Source: G965207345 sp965207345
Lineage (GTDB): Bacteria > Pseudomonadota > Gammaproteobacteria > PS1 > Pseudothioglobaceae
Assembly (NCBI GenBank): GCA_965207345.1
Contig: OZ242280.1
Location: 930,001-994,000 of the forward strand
Length of the DNA stretch: 64,000 bases
Reading direction: 5' to 3'
Part shown: positions 1 through 9,162 of the stretch, piece after piece
Layout: each line of letters starts with the position of its first letter
How positions within the stretch are numbered: the first letter of the stretch is position 1
Made by a program: the position numbers and the translations under genes
The notes under the pieces: generated by a model
The model's input: only the letters and a program-made list of their open reading frames with translations
Database searches by the model: none
Told to the model about the DNA's origin: nothing

Positions 1-13
1 AGATAAAAGCTTG

Positions 14-33
14 ATGTCTCATTATTGAGGCAT
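14..33. other. Short hairpin at the window edge
   Basis: An 8-bp stem (one G-U pair) closes a TTAT loop. It could end a transcript entering from outside the window, or serve the minus-strand protease gene that ends at 92. No clear U-tract follows, so a terminator role is only a guess. Confidence 0.25.
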
Positions 34-91
34 GCTTGTTGTAACAGGCATTTTATGTAAAATAAAGTATTTCTTTTATCTTTATAGTTTT

Positions 92-715
92 TTAAAAACC
101 AAGTAAATGTATTAAAAATATCATTGGTGGCCGCAATATTTTTTCTAACATGCCAAGTAGTAAAAGCACAATGAGAATAATAAAACCATAGGGTTCTAAT
201 TTAGCATATCTAAATTCGTATGAAGCTGGCAAAAATGCGCTCACTACGCGTGAGCCATCCAGTGGCGGTATGGGTATTAAATTAATCAGTGCTAGTATAA
301 GGTTAATTTGTATACCTGCAATGCCAACAAGCAACAAATATTCTATTTGTAATTGATATGCCATGTGTGCAAGGGCTGCCCAGAAAATTGCCATAATGAA
401 ATTAGCACCAGGCCCCGCAAGCGCTACCCAAGCCATATCAGTTTTTGGTCGTCTTAGCGCACTTGTATTTATGGGTACAGGTTTTGCCCAGCCAAAAATG
501 AAATCTGTGGTAAGTAGTAATACCCCAGGTAGTAATACGGTGCCGACTAAGTCAAGATGTTTGATAGGATTAAGTGTGATTCGCCCCATCATTTTGGCAC
601 TATGATCTCCTAATTTAGAAGCCACCCAGCCGTGTGCAACTTCATGCAAAGTGATGGCAAACAGCACAGGAATAATATAAACTAAAAATAATTGCAGAGC
701 ATTTAATTTAGGCAC
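92..715 (-). CDS. Site-2 protease family (M50) membrane metalloprotease
   Basis: This is a 207-aa multi-pass membrane zinc protease of the M50 group, in the short YwhC/SpoIVFB-like branch that lacks PDZ domains. The zinc-binding HEVAH motif is at residues 24-28 in the first membrane segment. The second conserved motif, NLIPIPPLDG, lies around residues 145-154, and Asp153 would be the third metal ligand. Family members cut substrates within or near the membrane. The substrate cannot be told here. The gene is divergent from proS and stands alone. Length and both motifs are normal, so it is probably active. Confidence 0.85.
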   Translation of the reverse strand: MPKLNALQLFLVYIIPVLFAITLHEVAHGWVASKLGDHSAKMMGRITLNPIKHLDLVGTVLLPGVLLLTTDFIFGWAKPVPINTSALRRPKTDMAWVALAGPGANFIMAIFWAALAHMAYQLQIEYLLLVGIAGIQINLILALINLIPIPPLDGSRVVSAFLPASYEFRYAKLEPYGFIILIVLLLLGMLEKILRPPMIFLIHLLGF

Positions 716-903
716 ACTTAATCTTTTTATTAAAAAGAGCTAGATTATATAGAAATTTTATATTGGTAAATATGTAAACAATATATCTTAGTGTTTTAAG
801 CATCACAAACTTCAATTAAGAGCAGATAAAATCTTGCTAACTTGCGTGTAAAATGGGCTAATTCAAGTTATTTATTTGTTAATATTAATTTTTTATCATA
901 TCA

Positions 904-2628
904 ATGAAAACCTCTCAACTGCTTATACCCACCCAGAAAGAAGCACCAAATGACGCACAAATTGTTTCTCATAAACTGATGATACGTGCGGGCTTAGTTT
1001 CAAGATTAGCTTCTGGTTTATATACCTGGTTGCCACTTGGCCTTAGAATTATCAAAAAAATTGAAGCTATTATTCGTGATGAAATGGATAAATCTGGTGC
1101 ACAAGAGTTGCTTATGCCAATGGTTCAGCCTGCAGAATTATGGCAAAAGACAGGTCGTTTATCAAAATATGGTAAGGAATTATTGCGTTTTTCTGACAGG
1201 CACGAAAATGATTTTTGTTTAGCGCCAACACATGAAGAGGTGATTACATACCTGGCTAGCCAGTATATTAAAAGTTATAAACAATTACCAATAAATTTAT
1301 ATCAAATTCAAACCAAGTTTCGTGATGAAATTCGCCCACGTTTTGGTGTAATGCGTGCGCGCGAATTTATTATGAAAGATGCTTATTCTTTTCATTTAAA
1401 TGAAAATTCTTTGCGGGAAACTTATCAAATAATGTATGAGACCTATTGCCATATCTTTCAAAGACTAGGGCTTAATTATCGTGCCGTACTGGCAGATTCT
1501 GGGAGCATTGGCGGCGATAATTCGCACGAGTTTCATATTCTGGCTGATGCAGGCGAAGATGAAATTGTATTTTCAGATACATCAGATTATGCTGCTAATA
1601 TACAGTATGCAAAATCACTTCCTAAAAAAGATGTCAAAGCAAACGTGTTAAAAATGGCTTTAACTTTGGTAGCAACAGCTCGTCAAAAAACAGCACTTGA
1701 AGTTGCAAATTTTTTGAGTTTAGAACTTACTAAAATTACAAAAACACTTATCGTGCATAGTGAAAAAGATGGACTTATAGCCTTAGTATTGAGAGGAGAT
1801 CATGAGTTAAATGAGCTAAAAGCTAGTAAAGTTAAAAACGTTGCATCGCCACTAAAAATGGCGACAAATGAAGAAGTATTTGTAGAACTTGGCTGTAATT
1901 TTGGTTCAATTGGCGTTGTAAATTTAAAGATTCCAATTATTGTTGATTATGCTGCTGCGGGTTTATCTAATTTTGTTTGCGGTGCGAATATAGATGATAA
2001 ACATTATATCGGTGTTAATTGGGAGCGCGATGTGCCGTATTACGTATATGCTGATTTACGCAAAGTTTGTGAGGGTGATGACAGCCCTGATGGTAAGGGG
2101 AAATTAGTGATTAAACGCGGGATTGAAGTTGGGCATATTTTTCAGCTTGGTAAAAAATATTCTGATAAACTTGGTGCTCGTGTTATGAGTGAGGCAGGCA
2201 AAGCTACAACGCTTTTAATGGGTTGCTATGGTATTGGTGTTGGCCGCTTGGTTGCTGGGGCAATTGAACAACATCATGACGAAGCAGGGATTATTTTTCC
2301 CGCAGAAATTGCGCCATTTGAAGTGATTATTGTGCCTATTAATTACCATAAGTCGCATCGTGTAGCAAAAAAAGCAAATGCGTTATATAAAATGTTTTTA
2401 ATAAAAAATATTGAGGTGTTGCTTGATAATAGAAAAGAACGTGCAGGTATTATGTTTGCTGACTCTGAATTATTAGGTATCACGCACCGTATTGTTATTA
2501 GTGATAGTTTACTGGATGAAAATAAGGTTGAGTATCAAGCACGGCGTGGGCGTAAAAAAATTATATTATCTCTAGATGAAGCAGTGCATTTTTTGAGGGA
2601 GAAATTATCCCAAGAGAAATTAACCTAA
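904..2628 (+). CDS. proS: Prolyl-tRNA synthetase (bacterial type)
   Basis: This cytoplasmic class II aminoacyl-tRNA synthetase charges tRNA-Pro with proline. The 574-aa length matches the bacterial ProRS form that carries an editing (INS) domain between catalytic motifs 2 and 3. Motif 2 is visible in FRDEIRPRFGVMRAREFIMKDAYSFH (about residues 140-165, written here in part as FRDEIRPRFG and REFIMKDAYS). Motif 3 is GCYGIGVGRLV near residues 440-450. The C-terminal anticodon-binding domain follows. It starts at ATG 904 and is followed 17 bases later by psd, probably in the same transcript. Confidence 0.97.
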   Translation: MKTSQLLIPTQKEAPNDAQIVSHKLMIRAGLVSRLASGLYTWLPLGLRIIKKIEAIIRDEMDKSGAQELLMPMVQPAELWQKTGRLSKYGKELLRFSDRHENDFCLAPTHEEVITYLASQYIKSYKQLPINLYQIQTKFRDEIRPRFGVMRAREFIMKDAYSFHLNENSLRETYQIMYETYCHIFQRLGLNYRAVLADSGSIGGDNSHEFHILADAGEDEIVFSDTSDYAANIQYAKSLPKKDVKANVLKMALTLVATARQKTALEVANFLSLELTKITKTLIVHSEKDGLIALVLRGDHELNELKASKVKNVASPLKMATNEEVFVELGCNFGSIGVVNLKIPIIVDYAAAGLSNFVCGANIDDKHYIGVNWERDVPYYVYADLRKVCEGDDSPDGKGKLVIKRGIEVGHIFQLGKKYSDKLGARVMSEAGKATTLLMGCYGIGVGRLVAGAIEQHHDEAGIIFPAEIAPFEVIIVPINYHKSHRVAKKANALYKMFLIKNIEVLLDNRKERAGIMFADSELLGITHRIVISDSLLDENKVEYQARRGRKKIILSLDEAVHFLREKLSQEKLT

Positions 2629-2645
2629 GAACAATATAATCAGCA

Positions 2646-3467
2646 ATGATACGCATTATTTGGCAATATTTATTACCTAAGCATTTATTATCGCACTTAA
2701 TACATATACTAGCGAGAAAAAATTTTGGCTTTCTTACAAAATATGTCATTAAATTTTTTGTGCGCTATTACCAAGTAAATTTATCTGAGGCAGAAAAAGA
2801 AACCCCAGAGGCTTATCATAATTTTAACGATTTTTTTACGCGTGCACTCAAACCAAACTTGAGGGTAATTGCTAAAAAAGCACTTGTTTCGCCTGTTGAT
2901 GGCATAATTGTACAGATAGGAAGAATTACCTCTGATTCTATTATTTCTGCAAAATCAGATACATATCAAGTTTCTAATCTTATTGGAGACAAAATAAAAG
3001 CACCATATTTTAGCCAAGGTTATTTCATGACAATATATTTAGCACCTAAAAATTATCATCGCTGTCATATGCCATGTGACGCAAAATTAAGCAAAATGAC
3101 TTACTTGCCAGGCAGTTTATTTTCAGTTAACCAAACTAGCACAAAACTCATTCCTGCTTTATTTACCAAAAATGAGCGTGTTGTTTGTTATTTTGATGGT
3201 GCATTTGGCGAAATTATTTTAGTGCTTGTTGGCGCTATTTTTGTTGGCTCAGTTGAGATGATTTGGCACGGGAAAATTACACCACCTTATCGTAAAAAGA
3301 TAAAACATTGGTATTATGAAAATAGTAATATTTTTTTTCAAAAGGGTGAGGAGATTGGACGATTTAATATGGGTTCAACAGTTATTTTATTATTATCTGA
3401 TAAAGCTAAGGTGCATTTTAAAAAAATATATACTGGTATGACAATTAAGATGGGAGAAGCTCTTTGA
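2646..3467 (+). CDS. psd: Phosphatidylserine decarboxylase
   Basis: This 273-aa enzyme decarboxylates phosphatidylserine to phosphatidylethanolamine at the inner membrane. It is a pyruvoyl enzyme made as a proenzyme that cleaves itself. The cleavage motif, usually LGST, appears as MGST at residues 242-245, so Ser244 should become the pyruvoyl group. Other family signatures are NDFFTRALKP near residue 60, SPVDG near 83, and HRCHMPCDA near 140. The gene follows proS with a short gap. The L-to-M change at the cleavage site is conservative. Confidence 0.95.
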   Translation: MIRIIWQYLLPKHLLSHLIHILARKNFGFLTKYVIKFFVRYYQVNLSEAEKETPEAYHNFNDFFTRALKPNLRVIAKKALVSPVDGIIVQIGRITSDSIISAKSDTYQVSNLIGDKIKAPYFSQGYFMTIYLAPKNYHRCHMPCDAKLSKMTYLPGSLFSVNQTSTKLIPALFTKNERVVCYFDGAFGEIILVLVGAIFVGSVEMIWHGKITPPYRKKIKHWYYENSNIFFQKGEEIGRFNMGSTVILLLSDKAKVHFKKIYTGMTIKMGEAL

Positions 3468-3530
3468 TATAACTGAAAAGAAAATAATTAAAAAATTAAA
3501 ATGTTTAAATCAGATTAAAATTTATTAAAA

Positions 3531-4196
3531 TTATTCTAAGGTAATTTTTAGTGCAAAACTAGTGAGTACAGGCGTAATGATGAGGCTAAGTACTAAAATA
3601 AATGCTAAAAAATAAAGTTGCCCAGCAATTTCAAGCCCATTACTGCTATAACTTACTGCGCTTACGGCGAAAATAAGTAGTGGTATATAAAGTGGTAAAA
3701 TCATCAGTGAAAGTAGCATGCCTGAATTTTTGAGGTGCACAGTGAGTGCTGCACCAATTGCTCCAATTAAACTTAAACTTGGTGTGCCTAATAGGAGTGT
3801 TATTATAAGCGTTTGCACACTATTACTATCTAAGAAAAACATAGTAGCAAGCAGTTGTGAGGCGATTATCATTGGCATACCTGTAAGTAACCAATGCACG
3901 CTAATTTTAGAGACGGTGATTAAAAGTAGTGGATGTTTAGAAGTTAGCATTTGTTCTAACATACCGTTTTCATAGTCATAATAAAACATCGTATTTAGCG
4001 ATAGAAGCATAGATAACATGACGCAAATCCAAATAATTCCAGGTGCAATACGGGCTAAATCCTTTGCTTCTGGGCTAATTGCTAGCGGAAAAAGTGACAC
4101 TGCAATGATAAAAAAAAGTAGTGGATTTAATATATGGCTTGGATTTTTGAGTGCGATACGAAATTCTCGCTTTAGAATGAGTATGTAAATATTCAC
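3531..4196 (-). CDS. ccmB: Heme exporter permease CcmB
   Basis: This 221-aa integral membrane protein with about six hydrophobic segments matches CcmB, the permease of the CcmAB ABC transporter. That transporter drives release of holo-CcmE in System I cytochrome c maturation. The N-terminus, with a short basic lead (ILKREFRIALKNP) before the first membrane segment, is typical. It lies 22 bases downstream of ccmA in the same direction. The other ccm genes (C, D, E, F) are not adjacent, so the ccm locus is split in this genome. Confidence 0.93.
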   Translation of the reverse strand: MNIYILILKREFRIALKNPSHILNPLLFFIIAVSLFPLAISPEAKDLARIAPGIIWICVMLSMLLSLNTMFYYDYENGMLEQMLTSKHPLLLITVSKISVHWLLTGMPMIIASQLLATMFFLDSNSVQTLIITLLLGTPSLSLIGAIGAALTVHLKNSGMLLSLMILPLYIPLLIFAVSAVSYSSNGLEIAGQLYFLAFILVLSLIITPVLTSFALKITLE

Positions 4197-4218
4197 ATTA
4201 ATATCATTATATAAACAT

Positions 4219-4842
4219 TTATAGCATCAATGTTTGCGTAGAATTTAAGTTGGTTTTTTGATGCGTGGTGAAGATGGAACAACCGCCTTTTTTACTGTGT
4301 TTGCCTATGAGGGTTTCAATAAGTTCAACACCTTGTGTATCTAAAGAGGAAAATGGTTCATCTAATAACCAAAGCGGTGTATGCACTAATATTAAACTTG
4401 CTAGCAAAACTCGCCTTTTCTCTCCTGCAGATAGTTCATAACAAAGTGTGTTGTGATAATATTTAAGGCCAAATTTATCAAGTGCATATTGTGCTGATTT
4501 TTTATCACATTTTTGTTTTAAACTAACTAAAAAAATTAAATTTTCTAGCGCGGTTAAATCCGTATGAATAGTAGCATTATGTCCTAAATATAAAGTATTT
4601 TTAAAATACATTCGACTTGCAAATTTAAAATCAAGCAATCGCACAACTCCATTTTTAATATTACTAAGTCCAGCAATAATTCTAAGTAAAGAAGTTTTAC
4701 CTACACCATTTGCCCCATTTATGCGTAAAATATCCCCTGATTTTAAAGAAAAATTTAGATGTGTAAAAAGCCTTTGATAACCGCGTTCACAACTTAAATG
4801 ATGAACATTTAATAAATGAGCCATAGCAATGAGACATAACAT
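4219..4842 (-). CDS. ccmA: Heme exporter ATP-binding protein CcmA
   Basis: This is a 207-aa ABC ATPase. The Walker A motif GANGVGKTS is at residues 43-51, the signature LSAGE at 137-141, and the Walker B motif LLDEP at 159-163. The short length and the partner ccmB immediately downstream identify it as CcmA, the ATPase of the System I c-type cytochrome maturation transporter. A second in-frame ATG at 4824 (MAHLLNV) gives a more usual N-terminus and may be the true start. It is divergent from sppA, with only 36 bases between the annotated starts. Confidence 0.93.
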   Translation of the reverse strand: MLCLIAMAHLLNVHHLSCERGYQRLFTHLNFSLKSGDILRINGANGVGKTSLLRIIAGLSNIKNGVVRLLDFKFASRMYFKNTLYLGHNATIHTDLTALENLIFLVSLKQKCDKKSAQYALDKFGLKYYHNTLCYELSAGEKRRVLLASLILVHTPLWLLDEPFSSLDTQGVELIETLIGKHSKKGGCSIFTTHQKTNLNSTQTLML

Positions 4843-4878
4843 TTAGACATAGCAGATGATTTTAGAGGATAAATAACG

Positions 4879-5838
4879 ATGGGGGAAGAAAAAATAGAAA
4901 AACAAGCTAGCGAGCAATTAGCGCAAATTGCTCAAGAATTAGTAAAACAAAATCGTTCTCGTTTGCGATTTCGCATTTTTTTAGTCATTATTGTTATGTT
5001 ATATTTGGCTTTTACTACTTATTTAGCACTTAGAGAGTCAGGTATTGTTGAGACTGCACTCAAGAAAGAAAAACCTTTTATTGCTGAGGTAGCACTTAGC
5101 GGCCAGGTTGGCAGTGAAGAGAATATTAACATTGATGAGGTAGTGTATTTACTAGAAAGCGCTTTTAGTGAAGTAAATGCAGTTGCAGTTATTTTGCGTC
5201 TTAATTCGCCTGGTGGATCACCCGTGCAAGCACATCAGATTTATAGTGCCATTAAACGTCTTATGAAATTTCATGATAAAAAACTTTATGTGGTAATTGA
5301 GGATATATGCACATCTGCCTGTTATTTAATTGCTTCTTCAGCGCATAAAATTTATGCTAATCCTGCTTCAATTATTGGCTCAATTGGCGTAGTTATCTCA
5401 AGTTTTGGCGCAGTAGATGCGATTAAAAAATTAGGCATTACACGTCGCTTATATACTGCGGGTGAGCATAAAGCACTACTAGATATATTTAGTCCTGAGG
5501 ATGAAAGAGCTATTGCACATATTCAGCGCGAAATTTTAGAAAAAAGTCATACGTTATTTATCAGTGATGTCAAAATTGGGAGAGAATCTAAGCTAGTTAA
5601 TGAAGCAGAATTATTTTCAGGCTTGGTTTGGCTAGCAAAGAAAAGCAAATCTTTAGGGTTAATTGATGGTATTGGCGATGTGCATTATGTTGCAAATGAG
5701 GTTATCGGCGTTAAAACACGCATCTTATATGAGCCTGCTAAAACTTTATTTGAACAGTTTATTGAATCTAGTATTGGGTATATTACGCATAGTGTGCTAA
5801 GTTATATTGATACAAATCAAGGCGTAATCCTCAAATAA
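4879..5838 (+). CDS. sppA: Signal peptide peptidase SppA (S49 family)
   Basis: This 319-aa inner-membrane serine protease degrades leftover signal peptides. One membrane anchor lies at about residues 31-50, followed by a periplasmic protease domain. The family uses a Ser-Lys dyad. Ser146 in CTSACYLIA and Lys198 in AGEHKALLD fit the expected places, and the SPGG oxyanion region is at 110-113. It is the short, single-domain form rather than the double-length E. coli protein. The nearby 3' flank enters a mobile-like repeat about 50 bases after the stop codon. Confidence 0.93.
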   Translation: MGEEKIEKQASEQLAQIAQELVKQNRSRLRFRIFLVIIVMLYLAFTTYLALRESGIVETALKKEKPFIAEVALSGQVGSEENINIDEVVYLLESAFSEVNAVAVILRLNSPGGSPVQAHQIYSAIKRLMKFHDKKLYVVIEDICTSACYLIASSAHKIYANPASIIGSIGVVISSFGAVDAIKKLGITRRLYTAGEHKALLDIFSPEDERAIAHIQREILEKSHTLFISDVKIGRESKLVNEAELFSGLVWLAKKSKSLGLIDGIGDVHYVANEVIGVKTRILYEPAKTLFEQFIESSIGYITHSVLSYIDTNQGVILK

Positions 5839-5884
5839 AATGATATTGATGTTTGTATTAGTTTAGAATATCACTATATTCATG

Positions 5885-5937
5885 CAAACCATTACCTATT
5901 CCTGGTATTTTTTAGATAAGACTTTTAAAAAGCATTT
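5885..5937 (+). repeat. Left terminal inverted repeat of the OMP segment
   Basis: This 53-bp sequence starts CAAACCATTACC and ends AAAAAGCATTT. Inverted or direct versions occur at 9163-9216 (diverged), 53916-53968 and 54444-54496. It marks the outer boundary of both related elements. Confidence 0.8.
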
Positions 5938-6019
5938 AGTAAAAGCACTAAATTATATAATGAGCTCCAATTTAATATTTTATGAATGAATAATTAAAGA
6001 AATCTATGAGACTATTTGA

Positions 6020-6139
6020 AAAATAAATCTCTTTAAAAGCATTAGCACTGAGCTTGAAAATAGAATGACACGTGCGGACATAGATATATCTATCCAAGTT
6101 AGGTATCGATACAAAGAGCATAACAAGAAGCTAGGGTAG
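6020..6139 (+). pseudogene. Decayed reading frame inside the repeat
   Basis: The frame from 6020 reads about 39 codons, with segments such as LFKSISTELENRM and QVRYRYKEHNKKLG, and ends at TAG 6137. The part before it continues past a TGA at 6017. The amino-acid mix looks protein-like, but there is no good start codon and no family I recognise. The same sequence is present without change in the inverted copy near 54.2-54.4 kb. It may be a remnant of a gene once carried by the element. Confidence 0.3.
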
Positions 6140-6174
6140 CAAACGTGCATATATCAAAAAACAGCTTGCTAAAA

Positions 6175-6285
6175 TGCTTTACTCCTTTTTGAAGAATTCT
6201 ATAGAACTAGAAGTGTTTAATAAGCAAAAGAGCAGTGCTAGTGATAAAGAAAATATCTAAATGCTTCAAGGCAAGTATGGGTTTT
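6175..6285 (+). pseudogene. Orphan 3' fragment of the outer-membrane protein gene
   Basis: This stretch closely matches 8935-9041, the last part of the outer-membrane barrel gene, which encodes the final beta-strands and terminal aromatic residue. It has an extra T near 6200 and a TGG-to-TAA change that makes a stop. It therefore cannot be translated as a complete barrel end. With 8935-9041 it forms a direct repeat about 2.76 kb apart that flanks the whole gene. Confidence 0.85.
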
Positions 6286-6424
6286 TAGAGTGTGAAATAT
6301 TTTTCATTCTTACTTATCTATTAACCCCACTTATGTATAATTAAGCAAATATCTGTGGTTCTATGGCAGTTATTTGTGGTTAACTTATGAATTTTTTAAT
6401 GTTATCTTTTTATGTGCTAAATAT

Positions 6425-9043
6425 ATGAATAAAATTCTCACCAAATTCGTTTTTGTACCTGTGCTACTACTAGCGATGGGGTTTTGCTTCCCCCTTATTT
6501 TTGGGATAAACACGGTATACGCACAGACTGCTGATAGCGCCTACACTAACATCATGAGTGCAACCAACGAGAGATACACACCAATGACAGCTGATGCCAG
6601 TAAGACCCTGCGGGTGGTTGCTCGCTATACCGACGATCATGGTGGCGATAAAGAAGTCACCAGTAGCCCAGCCGTCGCCGTACAGGTGGTAGATCAACCC
6701 GGAAGTGTTGAAATTACTGGCACTGCTAGGGTTGGCGAGACCTTGAGAGCCGAAGTGAGCGACCCGGATGGTGGTGTTACGAACATCAGCTGGGAATGGA
6801 CAAGAGCAGAAGAAGCATCACAGCCGGAGGTAATAAGCGGCGCAAACAGCGCGACCTACACGCTGGTGGAGGATGATATCGGCAAGAAAATATCAGTTGG
6901 AGTCCTTTATGCCGACAGTCTTGGTGGTAGCAGAAAATCTATAGACAGCGCAGAAACTGCGGTTGTGGTGGCGGCGGTGGTAGATCAACCCGGAAGTGTT
7001 GAAATTACTGGCACTGCTAGGGTTGGCGAGACCTTGAGAGCCGAAGTGAGCGACCCGGATGGTGGTGTTACGAACATCAGCTGGGAATGGACAAGAGCAG
7101 AAGAAGCATCACAGCCGGAGGTAATAAGCGGCGCAAACAGCGCGACCTACACGCTGGTGGAGGATGATATCGGCAAGAAAATATCAGTTAGAGTCCTTTA
7201 TGCCGACAGTCTTGGTAGTAGCAGAAAATCTATAATCAGCGCAGAAACTGCGGTTGTGGTGGTAGCAACCCCACCTGTTGCACCGACCTTGAACGCAGCT
7301 CCAAGAGACAGCGGAGTAATCCTTTCTTGGAATACACCAGATGATGGCGGTGCTCCTATAACTGGTTATAAACTTGCTCGTAAAGAAGCAAATGGTGCAT
7401 TTAGTAATTTTGAGTCTATCGTGGGAAGTAATGCAGGGACAACAGAATACACCGTTATGGGCTTAAAAAGTGGAGTAACCTATACCTTCAAAATTCTTGC
7501 TACAAATATTGCTGGAGATGGCGCAGAATCAAATGAAGTAATGGTAACTCTAAACTTAGCTATCAGCGAACAAGAGAGGGATTTACAAGCAACTTCTATT
7601 GCCCATTTCGTTGAGGTTATCACAGCAAAAAGTGCAGATATTATCACCTCAAGAATGAAAAAAGCCAGTAATAACAAAGGTGAAGCTGAGATTTTAGCAA
7701 CTATCAATGGCAACAAAATGCACATCACAAAAGAAAATATTGCTAGGGCAGTAGAAAATGATATGCCAGGACTTGATATTATTGATTCTCTGTGTGGATT
7801 TTCTACTATGCAAGATGGTGCAGATGTAGCTTGTAATCCTTCTTGGAAGAGTGTTTTAGCTAAAAGTAGTTTTGCCTACACTGATAGTAGTAGTGCTGAT
7901 ACTAACTTTGCCCTGTGGGGAGAAGGCGATGTTGGTGGCTTCTCTGCTAAGCTAAAAGATGGTGGCTCTTATGATGGTGATTACAATGCTATCCATTTAG
8001 GTTTAGATTATAAAAATAGCAGTAGTCTAAAAGGTGTGATGTTATCTATTATAGATAGTGAGATTGACTATAAACTAAAAGGTGAGGATGATAAATCTAC
8101 CCTAGATATTGATACTAAGAATATCAGCCCGTATATACAATGGAATAAAGGAGATGGTGTTAACCTTTGGGCTATGTTTGCTCTTGGCAGTGGTGATGTT
8201 AAGCTAAGCGGTAATGATAGAATAGGTAGCAGTGATTTAGAAACAAATGCACTAGCACTAGGTATAGATAATGCGCTCAAGCGTAAATCAACAGATGCAG
8301 CACTTATAACCTTTAAGAGTGACTTCAATTATTCTAGTGCTCAAGTAGATGGAGACGAAGATATAGCAGAACTTGATTCCAAGAACTGGCGCTTGCGTCT
8401 AGCACTAGATATAGCTTCTGAGAAACTACTTGCTCGTGGTAAATTTTCACAACACCTTGAAATTGGTGCACGCGTGGACGGCGGTGATAGACAAAAAATA
8501 CTAAGCGATGATAGTATTGGCAGAGGTATAGAGCTTGCTGTTGGTGTAAAATATAGTGGCGATAACGGCACAAAAGTAGAACTCTTTGCTAAGAGCTTAG
8601 TTGCACATAGTAACGAAGGACAAGAAGAATATAACATCAGCTTAAACCTAAGTCATGCGAGTAATAATGGTCAAAGAGGTTTACAACTCTCCCTACGTCC
8701 TATGTGGGGTAAGAGTATTGATAAAGATACTTGGTCAAGTGAAAACTTACTAAAAGAAACTAAGGCTAAAGAGGATAGTGATAATACCAGTGGTAGCTTA
8801 AGTTATAAACCAGATAGCATTGCCTTTAGAATAGGTTATAATCTACGTCTCACCGGTATTGCTGGTTTGTTTAAGCCTTATAGTGAGTTTAATAGAAGCG
8901 ATGATGATAGTCGCACTAATAAGATTGGTATTGGCTTTATTCCTCTTGCAGAATCTATAGAACTAGAAGTGTTTAATAAGCAAAAGAGCAGTGCTAGTGA
9001 TAAAGAAAATATCTGGATGCTTCAGGGTAGGTATGGGTTTTAA
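6425..9043 (+). CDS. Outer-membrane beta-barrel protein with Ig-like repeats and a fibronectin type III domain
   Basis: This is an 872-aa surface protein. I chose ATG 6425 rather than 6374 because it gives a clean signal peptide (MNKILTKFVF..., cleavage after VYA, residue 33). A partial Ig/cadherin-like unit is followed by two near-identical 97-aa units at about 88-184 and 185-281 (DNA copies 6685-6975 and 6976-7266). A fibronectin type III domain spans about 282-376. A long barrel-like C-terminus from about 420 ends in GRYGF, the terminal aromatic residue expected of outer-membrane barrels. A TATAAT lies at 6336-6341. The repeat region is much richer in G+C than the barrel and its neighbours, which suggests recent acquisition or recombination. 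Adhesion or surface display is an inference; the exact family is unknown to me. Confidence 0.8.
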   Translation: MNKILTKFVFVPVLLLAMGFCFPLIFGINTVYAQTADSAYTNIMSATNERYTPMTADASKTLRVVARYTDDHGGDKEVTSSPAVAVQVVDQPGSVEITGTARVGETLRAEVSDPDGGVTNISWEWTRAEEASQPEVISGANSATYTLVEDDIGKKISVGVLYADSLGGSRKSIDSAETAVVVAAVVDQPGSVEITGTARVGETLRAEVSDPDGGVTNISWEWTRAEEASQPEVISGANSATYTLVEDDIGKKISVRVLYADSLGSSRKSIISAETAVVVVATPPVAPTLNAAPRDSGVILSWNTPDDGGAPITGYKLARKEANGAFSNFESIVGSNAGTTEYTVMGLKSGVTYTFKILATNIAGDGAESNEVMVTLNLAISEQERDLQATSIAHFVEVITAKSADIITSRMKKASNNKGEAEILATINGNKMHITKENIARAVENDMPGLDIIDSLCGFSTMQDGADVACNPSWKSVLAKSSFAYTDSSSADTNFALWGEGDVGGFSAKLKDGGSYDGDYNAIHLGLDYKNSSSLKGVMLSIIDSEIDYKLKGEDDKSTLDIDTKNISPYIQWNKGDGVNLWAMFALGSGDVKLSGNDRIGSSDLETNALALGIDNALKRKSTDAALITFKSDFNYSSAQVDGDEDIAELDSKNWRLRLALDIASEKLLARGKFSQHLEIGARVDGGDRQKILSDDSIGRGIELAVGVKYSGDNGTKVELFAKSLVAHSNEGQEEYNISLNLSHASNNGQRGLQLSLRPMWGKSIDKDTWSSENLLKETKAKEDSDNTSGSLSYKPDSIAFRIGYNLRLTGIAGLFKPYSEFNRSDDDSRTNKIGIGFIPLAESIELEVFNKQKSSASDKENIWMLQGRYGF
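6685..7266 (+). repeat. Two tandem 291-bp repeats inside the outer-membrane protein gene
   Basis: Units 6685-6975 and 6976-7266 are in frame (97 codons each) and nearly identical at the DNA level, differing at only a few positions near their 3' ends. The high identity at synonymous sites indicates a recent duplication. Slippage or recombination could change the copy number without breaking the frame. Confidence 0.93.
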
Positions 9044-9162
9044 AATATAGGATATATTTTAAGTGTTATATATACTTGCCCATATATTCTTTTAAAACTG
9101 CTAAATAACGCTTTTATAGTAAAGAGTAATAGGCGTTATAAACTAAAATTAAGTGGTTTGTC

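Larger units (their letters stand above)
5885..6285 (+). repeat. 401-bp inverted repeat, copy A
   Basis: These 401 bases match the reverse complement of 54096-54496 with no gaps and, by eye, a single substitution (G versus C near 6225). The unit contains the 53-bp end repeat, a stretch with a decayed reading frame, and the last ~110 bases of the outer-membrane gene. Such near identity over 48 kb of separation implies a recent duplication or gene conversion. Confidence 0.92.

Noticed and set aside
6685..7266. Possible CRISPR or noncoding tandem array
   Set aside because: The units are 291 bp, contiguous and in frame with the protein; there are no spacers.
8334..8637. Antisense frames within the outer-membrane gene
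   Set aside because: Shadow frames of a well-supported protein with no recognisable features.
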